A stretch of 64,000 bases of DNA from Typha latifolia (lineage: Eukaryota > Streptophyta > Magnoliopsida > Poales > Typhaceae), in contig CM034108.1 in assembly GCA_019914945.1 (NCBI GenBank), positions 6,582,001-6,646,000 on the forward strand, in the 5' to 3' direction. Under the pieces are notes generated by a model. It had not been told where the DNA came from, did not search any database, and worked only from the letters and a program-made list of their open reading frames with translations. Shown here piece by piece: positions 21,605 through 33,327 of this stretch. The translations under genes and the position numbers were made by a program. Each line of letters begins with the position of its first letter. Within the stretch, counting starts at the first letter, position 1.

Positions 21605-22188
21605 ATTAGACTTGATCAAACGGCCCAACCTGCCCGCCCCCGGTCTGACCCAGCCCGGTTTGGACCGGGCTAAGCCCGACCCGGATTTGATTTAGGCCCG
21701 GCCCGGCCCAAGTTGCCCGCCCGACCTGGCCAGGAAGCCCACCCGTTTGGCCCGCAACTAGGCCCACCTGTTCTGCTACAGTAGCCCGCCCGTTTGCTAC
21801 AGTACTTTGCCCATTCTGCTACAGTAACAAATATTTTGGTATTGTACTGTTTTGCATTATTTTAAGCACACCATTAAAAAAAATTTATTATTTTTTAAAT
21901 GGAGGAATATAAATATTTTTTTAAAAATAAGCTAATAGTAAAAAGAATTCTAAAAATAGCTAAAATATGGGTTGGGCTAAGTGATTGGTGGGTCGGGCCG
22001 GCCTGACCCGACCGGCTAGCCCGATCTCTCACAGGCCGACGGGCGGTAATGGGCTAGACTATTCTAGCCTGACCCAAACCCGGCCCAGCCCTAGTATTGG
22101 TGGGTCGGGTCGTGAACAAATACTTAAGCCCGGTTGGCCCGAAAAGCCCGGCCCGAACTCGGCCCGGCCCACCCAATGATCATGTCTA
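21605..22188. mobile_element. GC-rich hAT-like MITE in the SYMRK promoter
   Basis: Both ends carry runs of GGCCCGGCCC-like motifs in inverted arrangement around an AT-rich middle (21830-21970). Imperfect terminal repeats (ATTAGACTTGATCA left; TAGACATGATCA on the right, complement) and the direct flank CCCACG (21599-21604, 22189-22194) mark an insertion. Three CTACAGTA-type motifs lie at 21776-21828. It is noncoding, and its CpG density makes it a likely methylation target. Confidence 0.7.
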
Positions 22189-22194
22189 CCCACG

Positions 22195-23394
22195 GTATCT
22201 CTATCATTAGACCCTATTTATCTTATATTGCCATAAAAATATCTTCGGATGCTACAGAGAATATTCGATTAGGCTTGTTTGGTTTGGGACTAAGCTCCGA
22301 ACTCGATTAGTATGTCTTATTTTTTAGTTTTGATTTTTTTTAAGAGTAAACTTAATAAGATATAAAAAATTAAAAAAATATTTAATTACTGAACTAGTTT
22401 AGGAATTCTAAACCAGTTCGAGGGGGATTTCTAAACTCAAAGCAAACAAATTATATGAATCTCTGACTAAATTACGTAAAAATATTTCTGGGTAAAGTTG
22501 TTGCGGAGATGAGTGAGGCAAGCTAATTTATATAAGAGTGTTCTTATAGTCAATTTCACTTGATGACCGAAATTCCGCCCTTTCCCTTATGATACTGCAA
22601 GTCTGCAATTTGGATGATTCTTCTATTGTAGTAACTAGCTTTATCCTTAGAAACTCACAGGACGTGTGTTATTGGATGTACTAGCATTGGGAAAATTGGG
22701 AAAATTTGTGAAGTGGAACGGTATAAAATAAAAATTTAGCAAAATGTTTGTAGCTTCTTTTAAGATAGTAATTTCATCACTAAGGTACAATGTACTTTTT
22801 TAAAAATTCTACCTCTAGAATATAATATCTTCACTATTAAATTTCTAAAACTACTTTTAGGAACTTGGGGATCAATCATCAACTCAAAGATCAAAAAAGA
22901 AAAGTAAAATCAATGGTCTTATACAAAACTTACAAGCAAATCATCAAAAAGTTATCCCACAAGGGTTACAAGTACAAACAATCGAGCACTTCAAAATAAT
23001 CCCCACAAAGATTATACAAGCACTTAATTATTTAAAAAAAATTCACAAGAATTACAAAACAAGCAAAACTCCATACACTCCATGATTACTATTAGTATTG
23101 CCATCTTCCTTTACAAGTAATTAGAAAAAAAGCTAGTCAAAGAAAATAATTAATGTGAATACAAAATTATCTTTCATACTAGTAATATGAATTATGTTCT
23201 TAAAGTATTAGTAAAGTTTCAAAAAGTGGCCATATGAGCATTAGTAAAGTTCCAAAAAGTGATCAGTGACTAAAACTTAATTCATTCCAAAGTTGAGAAT
23301 TAAGGAAAACATATGTTTATAAGTCTAGAAAAATAGCCAAGTTCAGTTAATACTAACAGTAATAGTGTAATACTAGACATGTGATGAACAATCT
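22195..23394. other. AT-rich intergenic DNA
   Basis: No coding match. A short imperfect direct repeat (TTAGTAAAGTTYCAAAAAGTG) occurs at about 23206 and 23240. Confidence 0.6.
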
Positions 23395-23645
23395 GGTAAA
23401 TCAAAATGGAGATCCTCTTTTTAAACTTTTAATTTTAAGTTACAACGATAAAAAAAAAAAATTAAAGTACTAATTTATAGTAAACTTATATATGGACATT
23501 TTGTTGTCTTTTGAGTAGCTCTAATCCAATTTCCAATGCAAACCAAAGCTTATAGTGTCCTCGGAGTTAAAGAACTTTGATAATCATCTAATACCCTCAT
23601 TAAAAGCAAATTCTAATGCTACTATAGTGATTGGTATAGTTAGAG
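23395..23645 (-). pseudogene. hAT transposase C-terminal relic, copy 1
   Basis: Minus-strand translation with indels resembles the hAT dimerisation domain (ITIVALEFAF, then a frame-shifted ALVCIGNWIRATQKT equivalent). It is a tandem copy of the segment at 23750-23851 plus 25141-25330. Confidence 0.65.
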
Positions 23646-23699
23646 GCTAACCTAATAAGCAAAACAAACAAAACATAATGCTAGAAATAATATATCATT

Positions 23700-23745
23700 G
23701 CCACGTTCGAACGGGATCGAGTGCATTCGAACGGGCAAAACACGT
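23700..23745. repeat. Isolated pair of TTCGAACG motifs
   Basis: ACGTTCGAACGGG and GCATTCGAACGGG lie 20 bp apart between the two hAT relics. They resemble the LTR palindrome module found elsewhere here but without LTR context. Confidence 0.6.
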
Positions 23746-23851
23746 TTTCTGGCAAATCAAAATGGAGATCCTCTTTTTAAACTTTTACTTTTAAGTTACA
23801 ACGACAAAAATAAAGAAAATGGAAGTACTAATTTATAGTAAACTTACATAC

Positions 23852-25135
23852 TGATACGATTTGCCCTTGGGCTAAGATTAGATCTATCCCGTTTTTCAGA
23901 TCTGGATAGGATCTGACACAGAACTTTGGAAAAAAAGTTTGAAAATTCTAGCTGTTGGATCAACGTGAAACATTTACAAGTTGTAGCTCTAGAAAATAAT
24001 TTCAACAAATCTAGTTTTAGGGAAATCAGACGGCGGGATCTATAGATATTGGCAGATAAGTAGACGAACATCAAGGGAGTCATGTGGATAGAGGCACGAG
24101 ACCCTAGGTGGATTATGGAGGACTAAGGATGAATGGTGGAGATGGAATGACTATGAATGGTAGATGAAATATAATGGAAGGGAATAGGAAAGATATGGAA
24201 GGATATTTAAGGAAATATAGGAAAGAATTCAAAATAGATGATGATTGAGGTCTAATTTGGATCTAAATATAGCCATATCTTCCAGGCTAATTTACCGATG
24301 ATCCGTTCGTTGGATACTTATCAAATTTGGATGAAAGATAGATCTCTATGTCAGCTTTCCGAAATGGGGTCGTGTGATCTGGGGCAAATGTGGATTTCTA
24401 GATATCAAGGTTTTACTAAAATACTCTCCTGAATCAGAATAGATCTAGAAGTGGATATTGTGAGATAAATTTTGCTCGATCTAACCATCCAAAAGATCTG
24501 ATATTCTGATAGATTGTTCTCCTGGAAGTCAAAATCCAACGAAATTGAAATCAAATCGATCGGACAAGTAGATCAAGAGTTATGGTGAAAATATTGATTG
24601 AAGGTCAAATGGCTGTGAGATGGACGTGAAAGGTGGAACCTATGGATCGACAGGATGGAGGTCGTCGATGGATGGTGGAAGGCCTATGTGTGGGGGGAAG
24701 ACCTTAGGACGTAGAGGAGATGAATGAGATGGTGTGGACTAGATTGGGGTGCTGCGCAAGGTAGAGAAGATGAGGGAGAAGAGAGTCGACTCTCAAGGGT
24801 CGAGAGGGAACGATTAGTTGAATACGGGGGAGAGGGACATAACCATGATGAGTCAAGTCCTAGACTGATAGAAGAGGGATAAGTGGGCTCAAGCCAGAAG
24901 TTTCATAATAATTCATTCATAATCCTTAAGTAAAGATTAGCCCTCCTATTTATAAGATGAAGATACAAGTGGGCTTAGCCCATTACCCAATATGGGACTA
25001 AACTAAAGCAAATGCAATAAGTAAATAAGAAAATAGAGTGGATAACTGTATTGAGCCCAGCCCAATACCCTTTGAGTGAACCAATTGGTCTAAAGCCCAT
25101 CTTCTAGACTGACCTAGCTCACTCAGATCATATCA
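23852..25135 (-). mobile_element. Solo LTR, 1,284 bp, TSD CATAC
   Basis: Starts TGATACGATT and ends ATATCA, flanked by perfect 5-bp repeats CATAC at 23847-23851 and 25136-25140, and it splits the hAT relic. In minus orientation it shows a TATAAATAGG box near 24945, so the LTR probably reads on the minus strand. It lacks the GTTCGAAC array. Confidence 0.88.
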
Positions 25136-25140
25136 CATAC

Positions 25141-25385
25141 GAACATTTTATTTGTCTTTTGAGTAGCTCTAATCCAATTTCCAATGCAAACCAAAGCTTC
25201 CACCGCCCTTAGAGTTAAAGAACTTCGATAATCATCTAATACCCTCCCTCCAACACTAAAGGCAAATTCAAATGCTACTATAGTGATTATTATAGAAAGA
25301 ATGTCACGAGCCATCTTAGACATAATAGTGAATTTCAGTGTATTCATTATTAATATGATTTCCCCTTTAAAAGGATTGATCCGAC
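25141..25385 (-). pseudogene. hAT transposase dimerisation domain, copy 2
   Basis: Minus-strand open frame reads IMSKMARDILSIIITIVA, FAFSVGGRVLDDYRSSL and AVEALVCIGNWIRATQKT, the near-universal C-terminal signature of plant hAT transposases (canonical TVASESAFS, here VAFEFAFS). Only this domain remains, joined to a gypsy integrase fragment near 25385. Confidence 0.85.
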
Positions 25386-25994
25386 TTGCAACCAGATCTG
25401 GGTAGGAATTTGCATGGAGCCTTGTAAGGGGACATCCTAATGCTGGAGTGATGACTATTATTATAAGCAAATTCAACCAAAGGAACATGTCGATCCTAGC
25501 TAGGTCCAAAATCAGTAACTAAAGCATTCAGCATGTCCTCCAATGTTTGGATCATTTGCTCTGATTAATCATCGGTCTGATGATGATAAGTAGTGTTGAA
25601 TTGTAATTTGGTACCCAAAGATCTAGCAAAACGTTGCCACAATCTAGATGTAAATCTAGGGTCCCAATATGAGGTGATAGAGACTAGACTGGTGCCCTAA
25701 GGCGAGCTAAGATCACATCCCGAAATAAGGTAGCCCACTGCTCCATAGAATCGGTGGTGCTAATTGTAAGAAAATGAGCTAACTTGGTCAGTCAATCCAT
25801 AACTATCCATATAGAATCTTTCCTTTTCACAGTCTTTGGCAACCCAACCACAAAATTCATAGTGATATACTCCTACTTCCACTTAGGAATGGGTCGAGGT
25901 CTAAGGGTCCTTGTAAGCCTTTGATGCTCAATTTTTTACCTACTAACAACTTAGGCACCAAGATACAAACTCCACAATGCTACTCTTCAATCCT
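25386..25994 (-). pseudogene. Gypsy integrase (element J), interrupted
   Basis: Minus-strand, several frames with stops: WKWEYITMNFVVGLPKTV-like core start, LTKLAHFL, EQWATLF, then [13 protein letters not shown] near the C-end, i.e. Ty3/gypsy integrase. Its upstream half continues at 29102-29645 beyond a solo LTR. Confidence 0.8.
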
Positions 25995-28900
25995 TGTAAC
26001 AACCTATCCCTTTAAGAGAAAAAGAAAAAAAAAACTTTGCATGGCACGACGTAGCTAGCCACAATGTGACTGGCCTCATGCCATGTTAGGGTGGCACGGG
26101 CTAGGGGTGCCACACACCCCCAGCCGCCGGCCTGGCCAACCAGGCCGGGCTAGTTAGCTCCGGTGGGCCCGCCAGTGTCACAGCGCCAATGTCCCCATCG
26201 CCTCTCTCTCTTCCTTTAAATCTCTCTCTCTCTCCCTCTCTCTCTCTCTCTGCCCCCTTTTGCCGACGTCGGCCTACTGTCATCATCGTCGCCGAGGTGA
26301 GCTCTTTTCCTTACTTCTCCTCTTCCTCTCTCTTTCTCCTCTCTCTCTCCCTCTCTCTCTCTCTCTCTCGCCCTCCCTCTTCCTTGCCCGTGGGCTCAGG
26401 CTTGCTGGAGCCAAGCCACCGGCGAGAGGTCGGCCGCTGGCTAGCCACCAGCAGCCGATGCCCTCCCCATCGGCGCCGGTCCTCCTCCTCCCTTCCTTTC
26501 CTTTCTTCTTTCTTCTTTCTTCTTCTTCCTTTCTTTTCTTCTTCCTCAATTCCTCTTTCATGGCTGCTATAGTGTTGGGCTCGACCCATCACTGTAGCAG
26601 AGAGTGCGGGGCTCAAGCCCAGCACTATAGCATTTTCTTTTTTTCTCTCTTATTTCGTTTTCTTTCTTTCTTTTTCTATTAATTAAGGATTTTATGTTAA
26701 CTAATACATTTAGTCTAATTAGGCAGTTAATTATATTGTTATATATATATATTTGGTAATATAAGTATTATCTAATTATAATTAGTATAATTAATGATTA
26801 ATTATACTACAAACACCTAAATATACCTATTACTTACATATAAGCTTACTTGCATATGTTAGATTAATACTTAGCTTCATTAATTATAGTCGTGAGATTT
26901 ATAAATATATCCTAATATTCATTATTTATATATATAGCTAGTATGCAATTCTATTGGTTTAATTATACTATTTTGTATAGAATAAAATATAGGCTTGTCA
27001 ATTTATTTGCTTATCTTTTATATTATATAATTAAGAATAAGAATGATAAATTAGTTGTAAGTATATTTTGTCTACACTTATATTCCGATGTACAATTAGA
27101 CATGTTTAGCCTTTTATTTTATAATTACATATTTTCACTATTTTAATAAACATAAAAGAGTAACCCTTTTAATCTTATTTCATCACTAGCATTTTAATAA
27201 TAATATTATATTTATATCATTAAAACCTAATAAATTATCATATTTTATATGAATTAATTCTAATTGGATAAATGGCTAACATCATACTACTTAAATATTT
27301 TCAGATTTCGAACCCCTTATCTGAGACCCGTGGACCTTGCTAATGATGAATAACGGTTATTGATGGATGTGAGAAATACGTGGTTTGTGTCTTCTAATAA
27401 GATATGAGTAGTCTTATCCTTTAGACGCCTTTATCAAATTAGGATATATTATATAATTATGTATATGCATGTTTTGACCTCCAGTATAATTATATGACTT
27501 TATCTAGAGGTAATTTCAGTCAAGCATATTTTATCATGCATTTGATTAGGCTGATCTAGGATATGAGTACATTGGTGATATATAAAGATGATTGGAGATG
27601 ACTATACTGTTATGATTTTATGTCGAGATGACCTCTAGCATGAGTGTGCATGTGATAGACTAGCAAGAGTATGCATGTGTTAGATACATGGTTGGAGTCT
27701 GCATTACATCATCTTTTTCTTGGCTTATTTATCACCTAAATTTCTGAGTTGCATGATCTGTTGTAATACTAAATATATGCATATGATCTATCATATATAG
27801 AAAATCATGCAAATACATGTGTATGTGATATGATGGTTGGAACGGTATCTAGTCCGGACTGGTACTAGACATACTCTTAGCGTATGACAGAGTATGGTGA
27901 TGGTTGATAGTTGAACTCTTAGCATATGACAGGGTACAACTATCATTAATATACCTCTAGGGTATGGTAGGGTATGATTATTTACGGAGTTACCCTTAGC
28001 GTATGGCAGAGTATGATTATCTTTTAAGATACTATTAGCGTATGGCAGGGTATGATTTATCTTTAGAGATACCCTTAATGTATGACAGGGTATGCTCTAA
28101 GCTTGTGGCATGATATGTATCGAGTTTGCGGTCGAGTACCGTGGTCTAGTTTGGTGGTTGATATTCAAAGTTGAGATGAATGATTATGATAGTAAGAATT
28201 ATGTGGATTATATCTGGCTCTAACATATATGATGATCTAGTGGTTGGCATGCATCATGCATCATCATTGATGTGACTAGTATCACTAGATCATGATTGTT
28301 ATACATCATATGTTGTTATATTATAATTTCATCATGAGATATATTTTTGACTGAGGATATAATATGCTCATTTATGAGATAATCTTGATTTCATTTATAT
28401 ATATGTCATCGAGGATACATATATATATGCTCATATATGGCATCATGCTTCTTTTTTACTTATATTATCCATTACATAATTTACTCTCTATTTGGCATCA
28501 CTGATTCATGGTAAGATCTATTCACTGAGCCTTTAGCTCATGACTCTCTTTATTTATTTTTTCTAACCCCTCAGATATTAGGATACGTGGTAGCAACTTG
28601 AGATATCCTAAGGAGAGCGATGATGAGGTGAGCTATAGATGCGAGATAGTATAGATGGTAGTTTATATAGAAATTGAGTTGTACAACTATTTGATATTTG
28701 TACTCATTTATATTAGACGATGATTTATATAATACATGTCGGATTATATTATACTTGTGCGTCAGTGGTTATAAGTTATATCTTGATGGTTTGTCGTGGC
28801 CTGTGTGGGTCTTGCCAGATTATGTAGCTGTCTAATATGGTTGTTGTAGATATAGATATGGATTTGTTAATATGTTTGACTTGATGATGTCATGATTTAT

Positions 28901-29101
28901 TTTGTGGTCTAGTGTATATTATTGTGGACTTGGATATTCATATGTTAACAGGGTTATTTGGATTAATAGTATAATTTATTTGGTGATGGATTATTTGAGC
29001 ATAGGGGTGTATCTGTGCGTGATGGATCTCGCCCGACCTGTCGTGTGTGCCGCACATGCTGTGTGGGCATGCACGTGCCCGTGCCGGGCACGAGTGTTAC
29101 A
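25995..29101 (+). mobile_element. Solo LTR (3.1 kb) of the CT-rich TGTAACA family
   Basis: Starts TGTAACAACC and ends GTGTTACA, so the termini are inverted. It sits inside a gypsy pol whose RNase H lies on one side and integrase on the other. It begins with a GC/CT-rich third ((CT)n at 26206-26250 and 26330-26372), then AT-rich DNA, then a hairpin-repeat block (27870-28096). No clean 5-bp TSD was found. Long serine/leucine-rich open frames in the CT tracts are low-complexity artefacts. Confidence 0.82.
27870..28096 (+). repeat. Tandem hairpin units in the 3.1-kb LTR
   Basis: About six units of the form ATACCCTTAGCGTATGGCAGGGTAT, described as stem ATACCCT, an 11-base loop and stem AGGGTAT, with substitutions and spacers of 10-25 bp. 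Related units occur at 60448-60520 and, on the other strand, at 63838-63980. Confidence 0.8.
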
Positions 29102-29645
29102 CTTAGCCACCAAAATATCATGATACATCTTTGTCTCCCCAAGGTAAACATTGTAAGAGGTTTGATGGGCTTCCTCCAAAATTTCATTTTAGAGTTCGCC
29201 CATATCTAGCACATAGAATCTATCTCCAAACCTCAAGATTCTCATATCATCAATATGAAATCTCTCTTTACCTAAACTTTGGACTTGATGTAATATCTGT
29301 AGAAAGTGTGGATCTTCCGCCTATGCAATTTTGATCCTCTCAAGTAGAGTCGGTCTCACAACCAAATGAATAAAAGGCCTTGAGCTCACTGCTAGAAATA
29401 ATAGGATTACACTCATAATCCTTGAGTTGTCAGGATGCATAAGCGACGGCTCTACCCTCCTACATCAAAACACAACCTAGGTCTAAGTGTGAGGCATCAC
29501 AATAGACCCGGTAGCCCACTCCACTACGAAGCACTATAAGAATAGGCGTAGAAGTAAGTCTCCTTTTTAGCTCCTGAAAGCTTTCCTCACAATCATCAGT
29601 CCACACAAATCGCTAATTCTTTCAAGTCAGCCTAGTAAGTGGGTT
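29102..29645 (-). pseudogene. Gypsy RNase H and integrase zinc-finger region (element J)
   Basis: Minus-strand: FVWTDDCEESFQELKRRL, YCDASHLDLGCVLM, AVAYASRQLKDYE (RNase H), then LEEAHQTSYNV before the solo LTR. The frame is resumed at 25994 across the LTR. RT is missing, cut by the LTR beginning at 29646. Confidence 0.82.
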
Positions 29646-30420
29646 TGATATGATTCAGATTTCACCGATGTCGTCTCGAGCATAAATACACTTTAGGGGT
29701 GTCTTTATTTTTTATTTTAGTATTTATTTCATAGAAAAATAAATTTTTGTATGTCGCATTTGAACGCGGGTGGGGTGCGTTCGAACGTGCTTGCAAACGC
29801 CTACATCAGGTTCACAAATATAGAGAACGCAAAATGTGTGTTCGAATACAGTCGGTGAAAATCCACTATTTCTATGGTTAATAATTGCCATTTTTGAATT
29901 ATTTGGTTAGCCTCTAAAGATGTGGATGGCAACCAAGGAGTCATTATTGAAGGAATTGAGTTTTGCCCTAGTCTTCTTCTTCTTCTCCTCTCTCATTCTC
30001 TCATTCCCTAGCGCCGCCACTTCTAGCCTCGCTCGACCGGCCACTCACCCTAGTCCCTTAGGGGCGGGGCGGCCCACTCCTCCCCCTTCTTCCAATCTAT
30101 CTATTACCTTGCTCTAACCCCTTCCATCACCCATAACCCTTCCACCACCACTTACTCACCGGTGCCACCCCATTACCGCCGGTCTACCACCATCCATCAT
30201 CACCTAGGATCTCGTGCGTCTATCCACGGATCCATAGACAAACTCCTTGATGTTCGTCTACTTCTTGAAAGATATCTAGAGATCCCATTGTCTGATTTTT
30301 CTAGAAATTAGATTGATCTGATGGCTGCATCTTCCGGGATCCATTTCCAAAGTTTCATATCAGATTCCAGATCTAAAAAATGGGATAGATCAAACCTTAT
30401 CCCAAAGGGAGATCGTACCA
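29646..30420 (+). repeat. TGATATGATT-family LTR with palindrome array
   Basis: Starts TGATATGATTCAG and ends ATCGTACCA, four bases before a PBS-like TGGTATTAGAGG. A decayed GTTCGAAC array lies at 29758-29855, followed by the shared GGTTAGCCTCTAAAGATGTGGATGGCAACC-type core-promoter block. It is related to the LTRs at 34885 and 38104. Confidence 0.75.
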
Positions 30421-30423
30421 AGA

Positions 30424-30436
30424 GTGGTATTAGAGG
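30424..30436 (+). promoter_or_regulatory. Degenerate PBS
   Basis: TGGTATTAGAGGA lies just downstream of the LTR ending at 30420, in the PBS position; two changes from TGGTATCAGAGCC. Confidence 0.6.
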
Positions 30437-30461
30437 ACCGATTCTTGGACACACACTTCCG

Positions 30462-30945
30462 ATGACAACCACCAAAGCTATGGCTGCACGGCGAAATAAG
30501 GAGGAAGAGATCTCCCCAATAGAGGAGGGGAAGACGGCTATGGGAACTTCCACCCCACAGAACCGCCCGACCAAATCTAAATACCGAATAGACTAGCATT
30601 CAAGCCATGATTGGGTCTCTTTCTGAGAAAATGGTCATCAATAACCAGATGATGATGGAGATGATGTGAGAAATACAGGCGACAAGAGAAGCCATGGCGA
30701 ATGAGAATGCACCAACAACCCCACGACGAGAGTCCACCCCCATGAATGCGCCACCAACGGTTTAAAATTTGCACTAACAAGAACCTATGCTGCCACCACC
30801 TTATGGGCAAAGACAAGCAAGGATGGTTCCACTAGGCCAAGTTGCGGGTGAGCCCATCCGACAAGCGAATCAAAATGGAGATCAGCTTGGAGATCTAGAT
30901 TCTTGGGCAGGGCAATACGAACCGGAACCACGTCAAGTTAACCGA
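30462..30945 (+). pseudogene. Gypsy gag N-terminus, truncated
   Basis: From the ATG at 30462 an acidic/basic leader (AARRNKEEEISPIEEG) runs to a stop at 30594; further gag-like sequence with MMM/PP-rich parts continues in other frames to 30945, where another LTR abuts. There is no zinc knuckle. The function as gag is inferred from its position after LTR and PBS. Confidence 0.6.
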
Positions 30946-31629
30946 AAGCGAAATGCGCATTCAAATGCGGTTAGGTGCGTTCGAACACCTCGTTCGAACG
31001 TCTGCAACATGTTTGCATCGATAGAGAATGCCTTTTGTGCGTCGAATGCAATCGGGCGTTCGAACGCAATCAACGGGAGTCCACTAGAATTAGGGTTAAT
31101 AATTATTATTTTGGCTTGTTGGCTAGCCAAAATCATTATGCTATTGGAATATTAGTTTCTGCCTCTCTATCTTCTCTCTAGTCTCACTACCCTAATATCC
31201 CTTATCTCTCTTTACCAACCTACCACCTCTACCGTTGGCAAGGTCTCATCTAACTTCTAATCTCCCTTGTCTGCCGAGTCCTCCCTCTTCCTTGGTATCT
31301 CGACCACTTCTTCCCCTTCATCTTTATCCCTTAAACAACATCACCCATCCACCCTCATCTCCATTATCATCCATAACCGTAACATCCACTCCACCCATCA
31401 CCATCACCATCATCCGCACTCTATCATACTTTTTTCTCAGTTATAGTTCAAATCTGCTAAGGACATAATACAAAAATCATATATTGGGAAGTTATGGATC
31501 GATCCGACTTGATTTTGTAATTTTCTAACTATGAGAGAATATTTGGTGAATAATTTCCCTTGATTGCGCAGACTGCTTCCTACAATCAATCCAGATCTTG
31601 AAGGGATCGTTTCGCAGCCTATCACCATA
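30946..31629 (+). repeat. TGATAC-family LTR, 5'-truncated
   Basis: Begins within the GTTCGAAC array (30955-31075) and ends GCAGCCTATCA, where the antisense gypsy integrase starts. It shares with 42175-43025 the array, the promoter block and the CCTCTACCGTTGGCAAGG segment. Confidence 0.75.
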
Positions 31630-33327
31630 TGAGTCCTAAGCCTCCGTAAGGTCGCATCTTGATCCATCAGCTCTAGATCGGCCTCCGTACGCACTGCTGT
31701 CACCTCTAGGTCATATGTCCGTAAGGAGGGTGGGGGTCTGCCATACACTACTTCAAAGGGTGTCATCCCTATGCTGGTGTGAAACACAGTGTTGTATGAC
31801 CATTCTGCCCAAGGTAGGTAATCGTGCTATCTCCCCGAATGCTCTCTAACAAAGTACCGTAAATACTGCTTAATGCCCCGGTTAACCACCTAGGTCTGGC
31901 CATCCATCTGAGGGTGGTAAGCCGAACTAAGGTTTAACCACATCCCCTGAAGTGTGAAGTATTCCATCCAGAAGTCGTTGACAAAGACTCTATCATGGTC
32001 AAACACGATCGAGCGCGGCATGCTGTGAAACTTGGCCACGTCGCACATGAACACCTCTGTAACTGTCTTCATTGAATATGGGTGTGCTAGGGCTGAGAAA
32101 TGAGCACACTTGCTCAGCCTGTCTACCACTATGAAGAGAATAGAATACCCTCTCACTAGAGGTAGCCCCTTAATGAAGTCTATGGAGATGTCCTCCCAAA
32201 TGCGCTCTAGAATGGGCAACGACTGTAGTAGTCCAACCGGCCTTAAGGAATCGATCTTTGCTCGTTGACAAATATCACAATCCTACATGAATCTCTTCAG
32301 CTCCTTCATTCCAACCCATGTATAGCTCTTGGAGAGCCTCTTGTAGGTCCTCAAGAGGCCCTCGTGTTCCGCCTCCGGTATGGAATGGAAGAAATCCATG
32401 AGTCGCCTCCGCAAGGCTTCATCACCGGGTACTCGGATACACCCGTGATCCAACAGCAGTCCTCCTATACTCTTGAGCTTAGGGTGACTCATAGGGTCAC
32501 TCTCCAGCTCATGTATCAACCTAGACACCTCTAGATCCACAGCGCCTGCAGTCCTAAGATCAGCAAGAAAGTGAAATATGGGTGTTGAATAGACCGCAAG
32601 TTCGGCGGGCGTGGGTTACCGTGAGAGTGCATCAACCGCCTTGTTTTCTGTCCCCTTCTTTTACTGCAACTTGTGGTCGTATCCTAGCATTTTGGCGACC
32701 CAACTATGTTGTGCTGGAGTGTGAATCCGCTGCCCCATGAAGAATGGCAAACTCCGTTGGTCCGTTCAGATCACAAACCGTCGTCCGATCAAGTATGGTC
32801 TCCACTTGGTCACCGCATGCAGGATAGTGAGCATCTCTCGCTTGTATGCAGGGAGCTGCTGCGACCTCCCTGATAATGCCTTGCTGAGATAAGCAATAGG
32901 TCTCCCAGACTGCATAAGAACAGCCCCAGTACCCGACCCCAATGCATTGCACTCGATCACAAATGGCTTTTTGAAATCGGGTAGCACCAACACCGGTACG
33001 GTCACCATGTGCTGCAATCTTCCCATAGCCTGCCACAAATCTACGATAGTACCCTATCAGGCCTAGGAAACCCCGCAATTCACGAACAATCGCCGATTGC
33101 GGCCACGCAAGCATACACGACACCTTGCTTGGGTCGGCTGCCACGCCGCCCTTTGCTGAAATGATGTGGCCGAGGTACTCTACTTTGCGCTCTCCCCAAA
33201 GACATTTGCTTTTCTTCACCTTTAAGGAGTGATCTGCCAATAGTCCCAACACTGAGCGCAGGTGAACTAATTGCTCCTCCCAGGTCCTACTATACACCAA
33301 GATGCCATCAAAAAATACTAACACATA
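31630..33327 (-). pseudogene. Gypsy pol (element H): RT C-terminus, RNase H, integrase
   Basis: Minus strand, with frameshifts. RT: YVLVFFDGILVYS (second catalytic aspartate of FFDD replaced by glycine), then KVEYLGHIIS and VRELRGFLGL. RNase H: ECNALGSGTGAVLMQSGRP and AYLSKALSGRSQQLPAYKRE. Integrase: zinc-finger region (32283-32540), core with ISIDFIKGLPL, FDHDRVF and YHPQMDGQT, then GMTPFEVVYGRPPPSL (31437-31787). The frames break near 33060-33100, 32540-32700, 32220 and 31800. Confidence 0.87.

Noticed and set aside
26189..26682. Long Ser/Leu-rich or Arg/Glu-rich open frames on both strands
   Set aside because: They are translations of (CT)n/(GA)n low-complexity DNA in an LTR; the same occurs at 45544-46228 and 58427-59029.
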